64,000 nucleotides of DNA from an uncultured Clostridium sp. (GCA_947572725.1 CANPDB010000001.1:26521-90520), one strand, 5' to 3'. Shown: positions 1-9,106, counted from the stretch's first letter. Translations and numbers: made by a program. Notes: generated by a model from the sequence alone, not told the origin.

Positions 1-168
1 TTTTCCTTTATCATTAATAAATTTCTTTAATTGGTCAGGATTTTTATAATCTAACTCAAAGTTTTTATCGCTACATAATAAACATACTTTTTTTCTTTGT
101 TTTCTAAATCTTGGATTGTAGTCTTCATCATAATTTTTATTTTTTCTATTTTGTTTTTTGTCTGCCAT
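1..168 (-). CDS. rpsR: Ribosomal protein S18 (partial, runs off window)
   Basis: Component of the small ribosomal subunit that binds 16S rRNA beside S6. The visible 56 residues begin MADKKQNRKNK and include the S18 signatures VCLLCSDKN and LDYKNPDQLKKFI. The C-terminal end lies beyond the window. It is the last visible gene of an rpsF-ssb-rpsR operon, 24 bases after ssb. The start is the ATG at 168, preceded by a purine-rich GAGGGGG ribosome site. Confidence 0.93.
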   Translation of the reverse strand, partial: MADKKQNRKNKNYDEDYNPRFRKQRKKVCLLCSDKNFELDYKNPDQLKKFINDKGK

Positions 169-192
169 TTTATATTTCCCCCTCTCTTATAC

Positions 193-618
193 TTAGAATG
201 GTAAGTCATCACTTGAAGATACTTCGAAATCAGCACCCATATTTCCAGGAGCAGTATCTCCAAATGTATTTTCAAAAGAAGCATTTGCGTCTCCTTCTCT
301 TTTGCTGTCTGCAAAATATGCTTCTTCTGCTACTACTTCTGTTACATAGTGCTTTGTTCCTTGGTCATCATCCCAAGTTCTAGTTTGTATTCTTCCGATG
401 ACTCCAACTTGTTGACCTTTCTTAAAGTATTTGCTGCAAAATTCCCCTAGCTTGCTCCAAGCAACTATATTGATAAAGTCTGCTTGTCTTTCTTCTCCTT
501 GTCTTACAAATCTTCTGTTTACTGCTAAACTGAATGATGCAACTAATGTATTGTTTGTTTGTGTGTATCTTACTTCTGGGTCTCTTGTTAATCTTCCCAT
601 TAATATTACTTTGTTCAT
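193..618 (-). CDS. ssb: Single-stranded DNA-binding protein SSB
   Basis: Binds single-stranded DNA in replication and repair. It has one N-terminal OB fold (MNKVILMGRLTRDPEVRYT to about residue 105), a short low-complexity linker and the acidic tail SSDDLPF that recruits partner proteins. Length 141 residues, usual for the family. I start at the ATG at 618: the in-frame GTG at 627 is part of the AAAGGTGAT ribosome site. It sits between rpsF and rpsR, the standard order in Firmicutes, which implies co-transcription. Confidence 0.95.
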   Translation of the reverse strand: MNKVILMGRLTRDPEVRYTQTNNTLVASFSLAVNRRFVRQGEERQADFINIVAWSKLGEFCSKYFKKGQQVGVIGRIQTRTWDDDQGTKHYVTEVVAEEAYFADSKREGDANASFENTFGDTAPGNMGADFEVSSSDDLPF

Positions 619-667
619 TTCTATCACCTTTCTTTACTTTTAATAAAGGCCCCTTCTTTATTTACTA

Positions 668-946
668 TTATTTTTTTACTACGATAAATTTGATAATATC
701 GTCTGTTATTCTGTAAACTCTTTCAAGTTCTGTTATTGAATCTGGTTTTGCTTCAAAATTGAATAACATATATGTTCCTTCGTTGAATTTTTTGATTTCA
801 TAGGCTAATTTTCTTTTTCCCATATTTTCAACTGATTCAACTTTTCCGTTTTCATTTATTAATCCTGTAAATTTTTCTTCTAGTGCTTTTAGTCCTACTT
901 CATCTACATTTGGATTAACAATGATAATACTTTCGTATTTGTTCAT
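668..946 (-). CDS. rpsF: Ribosomal protein S6
   Basis: Small-subunit protein that pairs with S18. It is 92 residues long with the family N-terminus MNKYESIIIVNPNVDE and the conserved YEIKKFNEGTYMLFNFEA stretch. The start at 946 is chosen because a strong AGGGAGGTG site lies 6 bases upstream; the upstream GTG at 955 overlaps that site. First gene of the rpsF-ssb-rpsR operon, with a clear promoter at 1068-1096. Confidence 0.95.
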   Translation of the reverse strand: MNKYESIIIVNPNVDEVGLKALEEKFTGLINENGKVESVENMGKRKLAYEIKKFNEGTYMLFNFEAKPDSITELERVYRITDDIIKFIVVKK

Positions 947-1067
947 TATTTTCACCTCCCTTTGGATATAAAACCTACATTTTTTTAATGTAAGTAGAGA
1001 TTAAAAAATACTTTTATTATGTATGTAATTTTTATATTAAAATAGCTATGTATTTTTTAACATAGCT

Positions 1068-1096
1068 ATTCTATCATATTTTTTTTTGTCTTGCAA
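1068..1096 (-). promoter_or_regulatory. Sigma-A type promoter of the rpsF operon
   Basis: On the minus strand, TTGCAA (1096-1091) is followed after 17 bases by TAGAAT (1073-1068), giving a leader of about 115 bases before rpsF. A 10-bp inverted repeat, AATAGCTATG/CATAGCTATT (1041-1050 and 1061-1070), overlaps the -10 box and the predicted start of transcription. It could be an operator or a 5' hairpin. Confidence 0.75.
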
Positions 1097-1135
1097 GCAT
1101 TTTTAACTATTTTTCCCTATAGTAGTAATTATTCG

Positions 1136-1180
1136 TTACAATTTACAGCTTATTTATATTTACTTCACTAAAGAGTTATC
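1136..1180. repeat. Truncated copy of dispersed repeat family 2
   Basis: Begins GTTACAATTTACAGC and continues with TTACTTCACTAAAGAGTTAT, matching one half of the complete element at 51330-51431 (opposite orientation) with only a few differences. The copy stops at the stop codon of the neighbouring ATPase gene. Confidence 0.65.
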
Positions 1181-3817
1181 CTATGGCATTTCATTTGTAA
1201 ATTTATCTTTATATATAACATTTTCAATTTTTGCTTGATTAACTTTCTTTTGTAATTCCATAATAGGAATAGGCAAAATTGAAATAGCTAAAGTTATATA
1301 CCATTGAGTTTGATTTAATTGAACTAATTTAAATATCTCTGCTAAGCTAGGTATTATTACTACAATTGTCTGCACGAAAAATCCTAGAACAAAACTTCCT
1401 ATTAAAAATTTATTTTCTAAAATACCAACTTTAAATAATGACTGTTCACTTTTTATATTAAAACTGTGGACTAATTCTAATAAACCTATTGCTATAAATG
1501 CCATTGTTCTTCCAACTTCAACTCCATAATATTTGTTTCCTATACTAAATGCAATTAAAGTTAACATTCCAATCATTATACCTTCTACTATAATTTTGTT
1601 CCATAGACCATCTGCAAAAATTCCTTTTCTAGCATTTATAGGTTTTCTATTCATAATTTTTTTGTCAGGTGGTTCTAATCCAATTGCTATTGCTGGTAAA
1701 GAGTCTGTTACTAAATTGACCCATAACAGTTGAATTGCTAAAAGTGGAGATTTTAATCCTAATAGCAACCCTACAAATATAGTTACAATTTCTCCAATAT
1801 TTGTTGCAATTAAAAAGTGAATTGCTTTTTTTATATTATCATATATGTTTCTTCCTTGTTTTACTGCTTCAACTATTGTAACAAAATTATCATCTGTTAA
1901 AATCATATCTGATGCATTTTTTGCAACATCTGTACCGTTTTTTCCCATTGCTATTCCTATATCTGCATTTTTTAATGCAGGACTGTCATTAACTCCATCT
2001 CCTGTCATAGCAACTACTGCACCTGTACTTTGCCATGCTTTTACAATTCTTACTTTATGTTCTGGTGTTACTCTTGCAAATACAGAATATTCTTGTATTT
2101 CTTTTTCTAATTTATTTTGCGGTATTTTATCTAATTCTTGTCCTGTTACTGCTTTATCATATGGACCTAATATATTTAATTCTTTAGCTATGGCTTTTGC
2201 AGTTGCTATATGATCTCCTGTAATCATAACAGTTTTTATTCCTGCTTTTTTACAAGTTTTTACCGCTTCTTTTACACCTTCTCTTGGTGGATCTATCATT
2301 CCTATTAATCCTACAAATATTAAATTATTTTCTATTTCCTTAGAATCTATATTTGTAGGTAGATGTTCTACATCTTTATATGCTACTGCAATTACCCTTA
2401 GAGCCTTTTCAGCCATTTGTAAATTCTGTCTTTGTATTTTTACCTTTTCTATACTTGATGTTCTTTCAATATTGCTACCAATTTGTCTTTGACATTTATC
2501 TAAAAGAACATCTGGCGCTCCTTTTGTAATAATTCTATATTTATTTCCTATTTTATGAATTGTTGTCATCATTTTTCTATTTGAATCAAATGGAATCTCT
2601 CCTACTCTAGGCATTTGATGATATAATTCTGTCTTATTTTTCCCATAGTTCAATCCATTATTTACTAAAGCAACTTCTGTTGCTTCACCTGATACTTCTA
2701 ATTGACTATTTCTGTATGCAATATCACAATCTGTACACATTGTGGCTAATTCAGTTACAAAATTTATTTCTTCAGATTTTATTTCTACTACTTTCATTTT
2801 GTTTTGTGTTAAAGTTCCTGTTTTATCAGAACAAATAACACTACTACTTCCCAATGTCTCTACTGCTGGTAACTTTCTTATTATTGAATTTTTCTTAGCC
2901 ATTTTTGTTACTCCAATAGAAAGCATAATTGTTACAATAGCAGGTAAACCTTCTGGTATTGCAGCTACCGCTAACCCTACTGATGTCATAAACATTTCCA
3001 TTGGCTCAATATTTTTTATTAAACCTATTAAAAAAATTACTATACATATTGCTAAACATACTACACCTAGTACTTTTCCTACTTGACCCAATTTCTTTTG
3101 TATTGGTGTTTCTGGTGCTTCATCTTGAATAATCATATTTGCTATTTTTCCTACATTTGTATTCATACCTGTATCTGTTACAACTGCCTTTGCATGTCCA
3201 TTTACTACAATACTTGCCATATATGCCATATTAAGTCTATCCCCTAAAGGTATATCTTTTTTACATATCATATCTGCATTTTTCAGTACTGGCTCTGTTT
3301 CTCCTGTTAAACTAGACTCTTCTACTTTTAAATTAAAACTCTCTAGTAATCTACAATCTGCTGGTACATAATTTCCCGCCTCTAAAATTATTAAATCACC
3401 TGGAACTAATTTCTCTGCATTAATTTCACTTGTAATTCCATTTCTTATAACCTTTGCTTTTGGTGGAGTCATTTGTTTTAGTGCTTCAATTGATTTCTCT
3501 GCTTTTGCTTCTTGTACTACTCCCATTATTGCATTTAAAATAACAATTGCGATGATTATTATTGAGTCAATATAATCATTTTCTCCTTGTATTGTTGATA
3601 TACCAGCTGAAACTATTGATGCCACAATTAAAATGATAATCATAAAGTCATTAAATTGTTTTATGAATTTTACTAGTAATGTTTCTTTAGGCTTGTCTTT
3701 TAATTGGTTTATTCCATATTTTCTTTCTCTTTCTTTGCACTCTTCTTCTGTAATTCCATTCTTTCTATCTGTTTTAAGTAATTTTATTACTTCTTCTTTT
3801 CTTAAAGTTTCCCACAT
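1181..3817 (-). CDS. SERCA-like calcium-transporting P-type ATPase
   Basis: Membrane pump of the P2A class that exports Ca2+ using ATP. The 878 residues show the N-terminal actuator motif TGETEP, the phosphorylation site DKTGTLTQNK, the hinge TGDGVNDSPALKNADIG and about ten membrane helices. The calcium-site residues of the SERCA family are all visible: PEGLPA in helix 4, NIGEIV in helix 5, NLVTD in helix 6 and a Glu in LLELVHSF in helix 8, so two-site transport is plausible. The start has AAAGGAGAG upstream. It stands alone; a truncated repeat abuts its stop codon. Substrate is inferred from motifs only. Confidence 0.92.
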   Translation of the reverse strand: MWETLRKEEVIKLLKTDRKNGITEEECKERERKYGINQLKDKPKETLLVKFIKQFNDFMIIILIVASIVSAGISTIQGENDYIDSIIIIAIVILNAIMGVVQEAKAEKSIEALKQMTPPKAKVIRNGITSEINAEKLVPGDLIILEAGNYVPADCRLLESFNLKVEESSLTGETEPVLKNADMICKKDIPLGDRLNMAYMASIVVNGHAKAVVTDTGMNTNVGKIANMIIQDEAPETPIQKKLGQVGKVLGVVCLAICIVIFLIGLIKNIEPMEMFMTSVGLAVAAIPEGLPAIVTIMLSIGVTKMAKKNSIIRKLPAVETLGSSSVICSDKTGTLTQNKMKVVEIKSEEINFVTELATMCTDCDIAYRNSQLEVSGEATEVALVNNGLNYGKNKTELYHQMPRVGEIPFDSNRKMMTTIHKIGNKYRIITKGAPDVLLDKCQRQIGSNIERTSSIEKVKIQRQNLQMAEKALRVIAVAYKDVEHLPTNIDSKEIENNLIFVGLIGMIDPPREGVKEAVKTCKKAGIKTVMITGDHIATAKAIAKELNILGPYDKAVTGQELDKIPQNKLEKEIQEYSVFARVTPEHKVRIVKAWQSTGAVVAMTGDGVNDSPALKNADIGIAMGKNGTDVAKNASDMILTDDNFVTIVEAVKQGRNIYDNIKKAIHFLIATNIGEIVTIFVGLLLGLKSPLLAIQLLWVNLVTDSLPAIAIGLEPPDKKIMNRKPINARKGIFADGLWNKIIVEGIMIGMLTLIAFSIGNKYYGVEVGRTMAFIAIGLLELVHSFNIKSEQSLFKVGILENKFLIGSFVLGFFVQTIVVIIPSLAEIFKLVQLNQTQWYITLAISILPIPIMELQKKVNQAKIENVIYKDKFTNEMP

Positions 3818-3904
3818 ATTTCTCTCTCCTTTGTAAATTATTTATTAAACTATATGTGGCTTGTACTAAATTTATTACAGTATTTTTTATAATATAAATT
3901 TAAA

Positions 3905-3929
3905 ACTACTCGCTCCCAGAGGATAGTAT
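3905..3929 (-). repeat. Half copy of dispersed repeat family 1
   Basis: ACTCGCTCCCAGAGGATAGT matches, in reverse orientation, one arm of the full element at 36533-36735. The rest of the 270-base gap between the divergent ATPase and ytaF genes holds only AT-rich sequence and presumably their promoters. Confidence 0.6.
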
Positions 3930-4087
3930 GGAATCTTGCTGCCTTACATAAATTTATAACTATTTAGCTAACCTATTTTTCAGTTGCATAAATTACATAC
4001 TAAAAATATGAAATATATGGATATAAATTAGTCATAAAAAAAACACCATATAGTTTTTTTGTCATATTATGTTGTAGAGGTGTTTTT

Positions 4088-4745
4088 ATGATAATAAATT
4101 CAGTTATTTTAGCAATTTCTAGTAGTATTGATTCACTTGGAATTGGTATTACATATGGTATAAAAAATACAAAAATATCTTATATAGCGAAGGTTGTATT
4201 ATTTTTAATATCCTCAATCATTTCTATTATCTCTATTTGGTTTGGAGACATTATTAAAAATATATTTCCTGAATATTTAATAAAATTAATTGGAAGTAGT
4301 ATTTTAATTTTTATGGGATTTTTTATATGTTTTCAATCTACACACAATAACAATAAAAAAAATATGCCAATAAATAATTTTAAAAAAACTGAACAAAGAG
4401 TTTATAGTTTTTTTATTGAATTTTTAGGAATTACAATAAAAATTATTAAAAATCCTATTTCTTCTGATTTAAATAATTCTAATGTAATCGAACCAAGAGA
4501 AGCCTTGTTTTTAAGCTTAGCATTATCTTTAGATAGTTTTTGTATTCGGCACTTGTGGAAGTATTATTGGTATTAATACTATGTTTTTTCCTATATTAAT
4601 TAGCTGTTTTCAACTTCTTTTTTTAGAATTTGGAAGTGTTTTAGGAAGAAAATTGCATTCTTTTACAAAGTTACCAAATAATATTTGGTCAGTTATATCT
4701 GGCTTGCTATTGATTTTTATAGGTTTAATTAGACTTTTTATATAA
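4088..4745 (+). CDS. ytaF: YtaF-like sporulation membrane protein, read through one CGG +1 site
   Basis: Polytopic membrane protein of the MntP/YtaF type. A conventional reading stops at 4576 after 162 residues. Skipping the C of the in-frame CGG at 4547 continues as GTCGSIIGINTMFFPI and ends at 4745, giving 218 residues, close to the YtaF family length. The repeated LSLDSF motif of this two-fold symmetric family then appears in both halves. The start follows the GTAGAGGTG ribosome site. Exact transport role is unknown. The alternative explanation, a one-base insertion making a pseudogene, is less likely given the pattern across the window. Confidence 0.8.
4547..4549 (+). other. CGG +1 frameshift site in ytaF
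   Basis: Context ATT CGG C, after residue 153. Reading resumes with GGC (Gly) one base later, restoring the remainder of the membrane protein. Confidence 0.85.
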
Positions 4746-4832
4746 AAGTTATAAAATCAATTTATGGAATAAATTTGTATACAATGTTTTATATTATCGA
4801 AAGGTCGGAGAATTTCCCTATAATATAACGAA

Positions 4833-4872
4833 AGAACTTAAATAAGTACATTTTCGTGCTTATTTAAGTTCT
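4833..4872. terminator. Bidirectional terminator between convergent genes
   Basis: A 17-bp stem (4833-4849 with 4856-4872) and a 6-base loop lie between the convergent ytaF and the winged-helix gene. Pyrimidine-rich tracts flank it on both strands. Confidence 0.7.
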
Positions 4873-4891
4873 TCTTATATCATTTATTGTA

Positions 4892-5827
4892 TTACATTCC
4901 TAATAATTTTAGTTCTACATTTTCCATTTTATATTTTCCATCTACTAATTTAAATTCTGCTAATGTATCTTCTAAAGTTTCTTTATTTTGTCTCAAATCA
5001 GTTGTAAAATATAATTTTATTGTTGAAATTTCTACTTGATTTGTAACTATTTCTTTAAATACTTCTGCCATATGCTTTTCATCTTCACAAATTAAAATTA
5101 ATTGTGGTAAACTAGAATATCCTGAGTCTCCTGGCACAAAGTTTTCATAGAAATCTTTATATAATCTCATTTTTTCAACTAATTTTTTTTGCCAATCTAA
5201 TTCTCTTCTTACTGCTTCGAATAAGAATTGAATTGATTTTGAATTTTTTGTTAGTTTAACTGCTCCACCTGATGCCTTAAAAACTTTACCTGCCATTTTT
5301 GCAGTAATTGCTGGTTTTACTGTGTAACTATCAAATGCTTTTACTTTTCTTAAATATGCAATTAAAGTTTGGTTTCCTGCTAGTCTTTTCTTTATCATTC
5401 CTACTGGTTTTGTGTTGTCTGATGGTTGCCATTTACATTCAAGTTCTTTTGAAGTTAGTAAATATTTTCCCATTTTTTCTAGACAATATATTCTATATAT
5501 TCCTTTTCCTTCATCTGAAGTAAAGTAATATCTTGTTAATATTTTAGATTTTACTAATTGTTCTAATTTATTATTTAGTTTATCTTGTGATTTAGGGTCA
5601 ATTCCCTTTATTTCAAGCATTTGATATAATTGTCTTGATGTTATAAATTCAAATTCATTTACTAAATCTAATATTGCAAAATGAATTTCATTTATATGTC
5701 CTATGTTTATTTTATGTACTATTTGATTCATAGATACATATCCATCTTTTCCATCAAATGTTTTTATTTCACCTTCTCTTATTGCAAAAGGTGATACTTG
5801 TGCTTTAATTTGGTTATCTTCAACCAT
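4892..5827 (-). CDS. Winged-helix protein of unknown function
   Basis: 311 residues, not assigned to a family with certainty. Residues about 45-125 read like a winged-helix domain (HFAILDLVNEFEFITSRQLY, then KLNNKLEQLVKSKILTRYYF). The C-terminal half contains alternating strands and helices, with QLILICEDEKHMAEVF typical of a Rossmann-like or nuclease-like core. The overall plan resembles replication-relaxation family proteins, but I see no catalytic signature. A single-gene unit with its own terminator. Confidence 0.6.
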   Translation of the reverse strand: MVEDNQIKAQVSPFAIREGEIKTFDGKDGYVSMNQIVHKINIGHINEIHFAILDLVNEFEFITSRQLYQMLEIKGIDPKSQDKLNNKLEQLVKSKILTRYYFTSDEGKGIYRIYCLEKMGKYLLTSKELECKWQPSDNTKPVGMIKKRLAGNQTLIAYLRKVKAFDSYTVKPAITAKMAGKVFKASGGAVKLTKNSKSIQFLFEAVRRELDWQKKLVEKMRLYKDFYENFVPGDSGYSSLPQLILICEDEKHMAEVFKEIVTNQVEISTIKLYFTTDLRQNKETLEDTLAEFKLVDGKYKMENVELKLLGM

Positions 5828-5914
5828 TTTAATTCCTCCTTTTACTTATATTAATGTATAAAAAATAATATATTATAAATCTTTAGCTAATAAAATTAAA
5901 TTGTAACATACTGT

Positions 5915-6718
5915 TTAAACAATAATTAATTTTACTTTCTTTTTGTCTTTATCAATTCTCTTTATTAGTACATTAATATCTTGTCCATATTCTAGTCCTT
6001 CTTGATATTCTGCCATTCCTACTAAATTAGGAGTAAGTTCTATAAAAATCCCATTTTTATTTTTTTCTGTTTCTCTCACAATCCCCTTTGTTGTAGTTCC
6101 TTGTGTGAATTTTTCTGCATTTTCTTCCCAAGAACCTAGAGTTTCCTTATAAGATAGAATGACTTTTCCTGTTTCTCTATTTATAGATTTTACCATAATA
6201 TTTACTTTTTGTCCAATTTTTAGCCTTTCATATGGTGTTTTAATTCTTGCAACTGATAAATCTTCTATGTGTACTAACCCTACAATTCCTCCACCTATTT
6301 CTACAAATGCTCCATATGGTTTAATATTTTTTACAATACCTGTTACTGTTTGACCTTCTTTTAAGTCATTTTTTATCCAATTAAGTGCTTCTTCTTGTAC
6401 CTTTTTTCTGGATAATATTACTTTATTATCTTCTGTTACTTCTTTGATTTTAAATTGAACAAATTTATGAACTTTTCCTGTACATAAATTTTCTTTTGGA
6501 AGTCCTGTACCTTCAATATTAATTGCTTCAACTTCTGTTCTTGGCATAATCCCTGTTAGACCATTTTCAAACTTTACATACAAATTGTATTGTTCGTCAC
6601 ATTCTTTTACTAGCCCTTGTAATATGTTTCCTTCTTTAAAGTATTTGTTTACATTTTCTCCGTTTAGTTCTGTAACCTCATTTTCCCATCCTTCTGGCAT
6701 AAATTTCGGTATGCTCAT
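5915..6718 (-). CDS. S1 RNA-binding domain protein (S1-like)
   Basis: 267 residues with three S1-type OB folds. The clearest is the middle one, GQTVTGIVKNIKPYGAFVEI followed by GLVHIEDLSVARI. The first (about residues 30-105) and third (about 205-267) are more divergent. Related to ribosomal protein S1 but shorter than the four- or six-domain versions, as often seen in Clostridia. Probably helps mRNA binding on the ribosome, which is inferred from domains only. Confidence 0.8.
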   Translation of the reverse strand: MSIPKFMPEGWENEVTELNGENVNKYFKEGNILQGLVKECDEQYNLYVKFENGLTGIMPRTEVEAINIEGTGLPKENLCTGKVHKFVQFKIKEVTEDNKVILSRKKVQEEALNWIKNDLKEGQTVTGIVKNIKPYGAFVEIGGGIVGLVHIEDLSVARIKTPYERLKIGQKVNIMVKSINRETGKVILSYKETLGSWEENAEKFTQGTTTKGIVRETEKNKNGIFIELTPNLVGMAEYQEGLEYGQDINVLIKRIDKDKKKVKLIIV

Positions 6719-6804
6719 TTGTTTATTTACTCCTTTTTCTTCTGTTTAATTCATTATATATATTTTTACTTAAATTGTAAATAGTTTTCAAATAAAAAAT
6801 TAGA

Positions 6805-6824
6805 TAGAGCCCTACAGGACTCTA
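6805..6824 (-). terminator. Terminator overlapping the end of the 6812-7156 ORF
   Basis: The 8-bp stem TAGAGTCC/GGGCTCTA with loop TGTA contains the stop codon and is followed on the minus strand by a run of T residues (6798-6792). Confidence 0.7.
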
Positions 6825-7156
6825 CCCAATATGTGAACAAAAACAACTTCATATACATCATATGCAATTGAGATTAATGATATCAGTCTATAGAATACTG
6901 ATATTGGCATTAACAGTATTTTTGAAATTCCCTCAATACCTGCAAATTTACCATTGATAAAAGTTATTATTATTGATATTTTCTTAGTATATATGTATAT
7001 ATTATATGCTAAACATAAATCAATAATACCAAATATCAAACTGACTCCAATTGCAATTGCATCTCTCATATGGTTTGAAAAATAATCCTCTGTTCCATAG
7101 AACTGTATTAGATGATTACAGTACATTTTATCGATTATTAATGATATTGTAATCAA
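6812..7156 (-). CDS. Hypothetical small membrane protein, possibly decayed
   Basis: 114 codons from a TTG, with hydrophobic stretches around residues 32-52 and 80-112. No family recognised. No convincing ribosome site precedes the TTG, and in the same frame a TGA (7171-7169) separates it from the small ORF 7169-7258, so the two may be parts of one interrupted gene. A good promoter upstream and a terminator on the stop codon argue that the unit is transcribed. Confidence 0.4.
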   Translation of the reverse strand: MITISLIIDKMYCNHLIQFYGTEDYFSNHMRDAIAIGVSLIFGIIDLCLAYNIYIYTKKISIIITFINGKFAGIEGISKILLMPISVFYRLISLISIAYDVYEVVFVHILGRVL

Positions 7157-7168
7157 TATTTGGTACTT

Positions 7169-7258
7169 TCACGCATTTACAGTTACTTCTGGTATGTTGT
7201 TGAAGAATTTCCTTATCCGTTCCATCGTTTCTGTTCCGTAGTCTTTAATTTTCTCCAT
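7169..7258 (-). CDS. Small ORF (29 residues) containing an in-frame CGG
   Basis: The ATG at 7258 lies 8 bases after a perfect AGGAGG, and a strong promoter lies 80 bases upstream. Read conventionally it gives MEKIKDYGTETME then an Arg codon CGG (7219-7217) and IRKFFNNIPEVTVNA. If CGG triggers a +1 shift here, the peptide ends immediately (GGA TAA) at 14 residues. It is therefore either a short leader peptide or a counterexample to the CGG rule. Confidence 0.35.
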   Translation of the reverse strand: MEKIKDYGTETMERIRKFFNNIPEVTVNA

Positions 7259-7336
7259 GTCATTTTCCTCCTGAATCTTTTTTGTGCTTTCTTCTAAATA
7301 AGTACTTAGAAGAATGAACAGTTACTGCGTACTTAT

Positions 7337-7365
7337 ATTATAACAGAATTTTACATAACTTTCAA
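7337..7365 (-). promoter_or_regulatory. Consensus promoter for the 7258 transcription unit
   Basis: TTGAAA (7365-7360), a 17-base spacer and TATAAT (7342-7337) on the minus strand. The leader that follows can form the hairpin TTCTTCTAA/TTTAGAAGAA. Confidence 0.8.
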
Positions 7366-7390
7366 ATTCATTATGGCAATTGCTTAAAAT

Positions 7391-8110
7391 TTAATTATTT
7401 TTTATAGTTTTTACTTCATCTTCAGTCAAATATCTCCATTTTCCAAGAGGTAAGTTCTTTACTCCAATTCCTGCAATTTTACTTCTATGAAGAGCAAGTA
7501 CTTTATGCCCAATCGTCTCACACATTTTTCTTACTTGCCTATTCTTTCCTTCGTGAATTGTAATTTCTAATCTTGATTTTCCTTTTTCTTCATCTGTTTT
7601 TAATATTTTTACTTTTGCTGGCTTAGTAATATAGTCTTCTATTTTTACACCTTTTCTTAATTGTTCTACTTCTTCTTTTTGAACCATTCCCTTAATTGTA
7701 ACTGTATATGTTTTATCAATTTCGTGTTTTGGATGTGTTACTTGATAAACAAATTCTCCATCATTTGTAAGAATTAAGGCTCCTGATGTATACATATCTA
7801 ATCTACCAACAGGAACTAATCTTTTATTTGTTTTAACTAAATCTAAAACAGAATCTCTATTAAATTGATCTTTTGCAGTTGTTACATATCCTATTGGTTT
7901 ATTTAATAAAATATACACATAATCATTTTGTGGTTTTACTTCTTTATTTTCAAATTCAATCTTATCTTGATTTTGAATTATTTTAGTTCCAAGTTCTGTT
8001 ATTATTTGTCCATTTACTTTTACTTTTCCTTGTAATATTAATTCTTCTGCTTTTCTTCTTGATGCTATTCCACAATCCGCTAAGTATTTTTGTAATCTTA
8101 TTTGTTCCAA
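7391..8110 (-). CDS. rluB: 23S rRNA/16S rRNA pseudouridine synthase, RluB/RsuA type
   Basis: Converts a specific rRNA uridine to pseudouridine. 239 residues: an N-terminal S4 RNA-binding domain (IRLQKYLADCGIASRRKAEE) and the catalytic domain with GRLDMYTSGALILTNDGEF, where the Asp of GRLD is the catalytic residue, then GKNRQVRKMCETIGHKV. Length is normal. The assignment between RluB and close paralogues rests on overall form only. Confidence 0.88.
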   Translation of the reverse strand: MEQIRLQKYLADCGIASRRKAEELILQGKVKVNGQIITELGTKIIQNQDKIEFENKEVKPQNDYVYILLNKPIGYVTTAKDQFNRDSVLDLVKTNKRLVPVGRLDMYTSGALILTNDGEFVYQVTHPKHEIDKTYTVTIKGMVQKEEVEQLRKGVKIEDYITKPAKVKILKTDEEKGKSRLEITIHEGKNRQVRKMCETIGHKVLALHRSKIAGIGVKNLPLGKWRYLTEDEVKTIKNN

Positions 8111-8191
8111 CTTTTCACTCCTTTAAAACAGATATCTCTAGTATCAAATTTTCGCCACTTTTTGCAATTGTTTCAAATATTTTTTATCACT

Positions 8192-9106
8192 TTATATATA
8201 TTCTAATTCCCTTATTATTTTTTCAAAATATTCTGGCATTTTTGCTTCTAAGAACATTTCCTTTTCACTAATTGGATGAACAAATTTCAAACTTTTTGCG
8301 TGCAGACATTGACCTTCTATTCCCCACTCATTTTTCCCATTTGAATATGTTGTATCTCCTATAATTGGATATCCAATTTGTGATAAATGTACCCTTATTT
8401 GATGTGTTCTTCCTGTTTCTATTTTTACCTCTAATAAAGTACAGTTATGTTTTGCAAATCTTTCTATTACTTTAAAATGTGTAATTGCTTCTTTTCCATT
8501 TTTTACAACAGCCATTTTCTTCCTGTCTTTTGTGCTTCTTCCTATTGGCATATTTATTGTTGCTTCATTTTCTTTTACAATTCCTTTTACTAATGCTATA
8601 TATGTTTTTTTAATCTGATGTTCTTTTATTTGTTCACTTAGTTTAATGTGTGCTGTATCATTTTTCGCAACAATTAATATTCCTGATGTGTCTTTATCTA
8701 ATCTATGTACAATTCCCGGTCTGATTTCTCCCCCTATTCCAGATAAGGAGTCTTTGCAAATTGCCATTAGACTATTTACTAAAGTTCCGTCAGGATTCCC
8801 ATTGCCTGGATGCACAACCATTCCTTTTGGTTTGTTTACTACAATTATATCTTTGTCTTCGTAAATTATTTCAACTGGTATGTCTTGAGCTTTTAAAGTT
8901 GTCTCTTTTGGTTTTTCTTCTTCAACTGTAATTTCATCGCCTTGTTTAACTTTATAAGATGCTTTTGTTTTTTTATTGTTTACTAATATTTTTTCCTCTT
9001 TTATTAGTCGTTGTATAGTAACCCTTGAAATTTCCTGTGCCTTTTCTGATAAATAAGCATCTATTCTGCTATCTTCTTCTGTGTTATCAACTACAAACTT
9101 TTTCAT
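8192..9106 (-). CDS. rluD: Ribosomal large-subunit pseudouridine synthase, RluA/RluD family
   Basis: 304 residues: an S4 domain near residues 12-60 and the catalytic core with the motif HRLDKDTSGILIVAKN (catalytic Asp) and GRTHQIRVHLSQIGYPI. Modifies uridines in 23S rRNA. Its ATG overlaps the lspA stop codon (TAATG), so translation of the two genes is probably coupled. Confidence 0.9.
   Translation of the reverse strand: MKKFVVDNTEEDSRIDAYLSEKAQEISRVTIQRLIKEEKILVNNKKTKASYKVKQGDEITVEEEKPKETTLKAQDIPVEIIYEDKDIIVVNKPKGMVVHPGNGNPDGTLVNSLMAICKDSLSGIGGEIRPGIVHRLDKDTSGILIVAKNDTAHIKLSEQIKEHQIKKTYIALVKGIVKENEATINMPIGRSTKDRKKMAVVKNGKEAITHFKVIERFAKHNCTLLEVKIETGRTHQIRVHLSQIGYPIIGDTTYSNGKNEWGIEGQCLHAKSLKFVHPISEKEMFLEAKMPEYFEKIIRELEYI

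Noticed and set aside
51-314. 87-residue minus-strand ORF
   Set aside because: Out-of-frame shadow over ssb and rpsR, which are clear in the other frames.
7169-7171. TGA read as Trp joining the 7169-7258 and 6812-7156 ORFs
   Set aside because: TGA serves as an ordinary stop in clear genes, for example the tyrosine recombinase stop at 47917. One possible readthrough in unrecognised ORFs is not enough.
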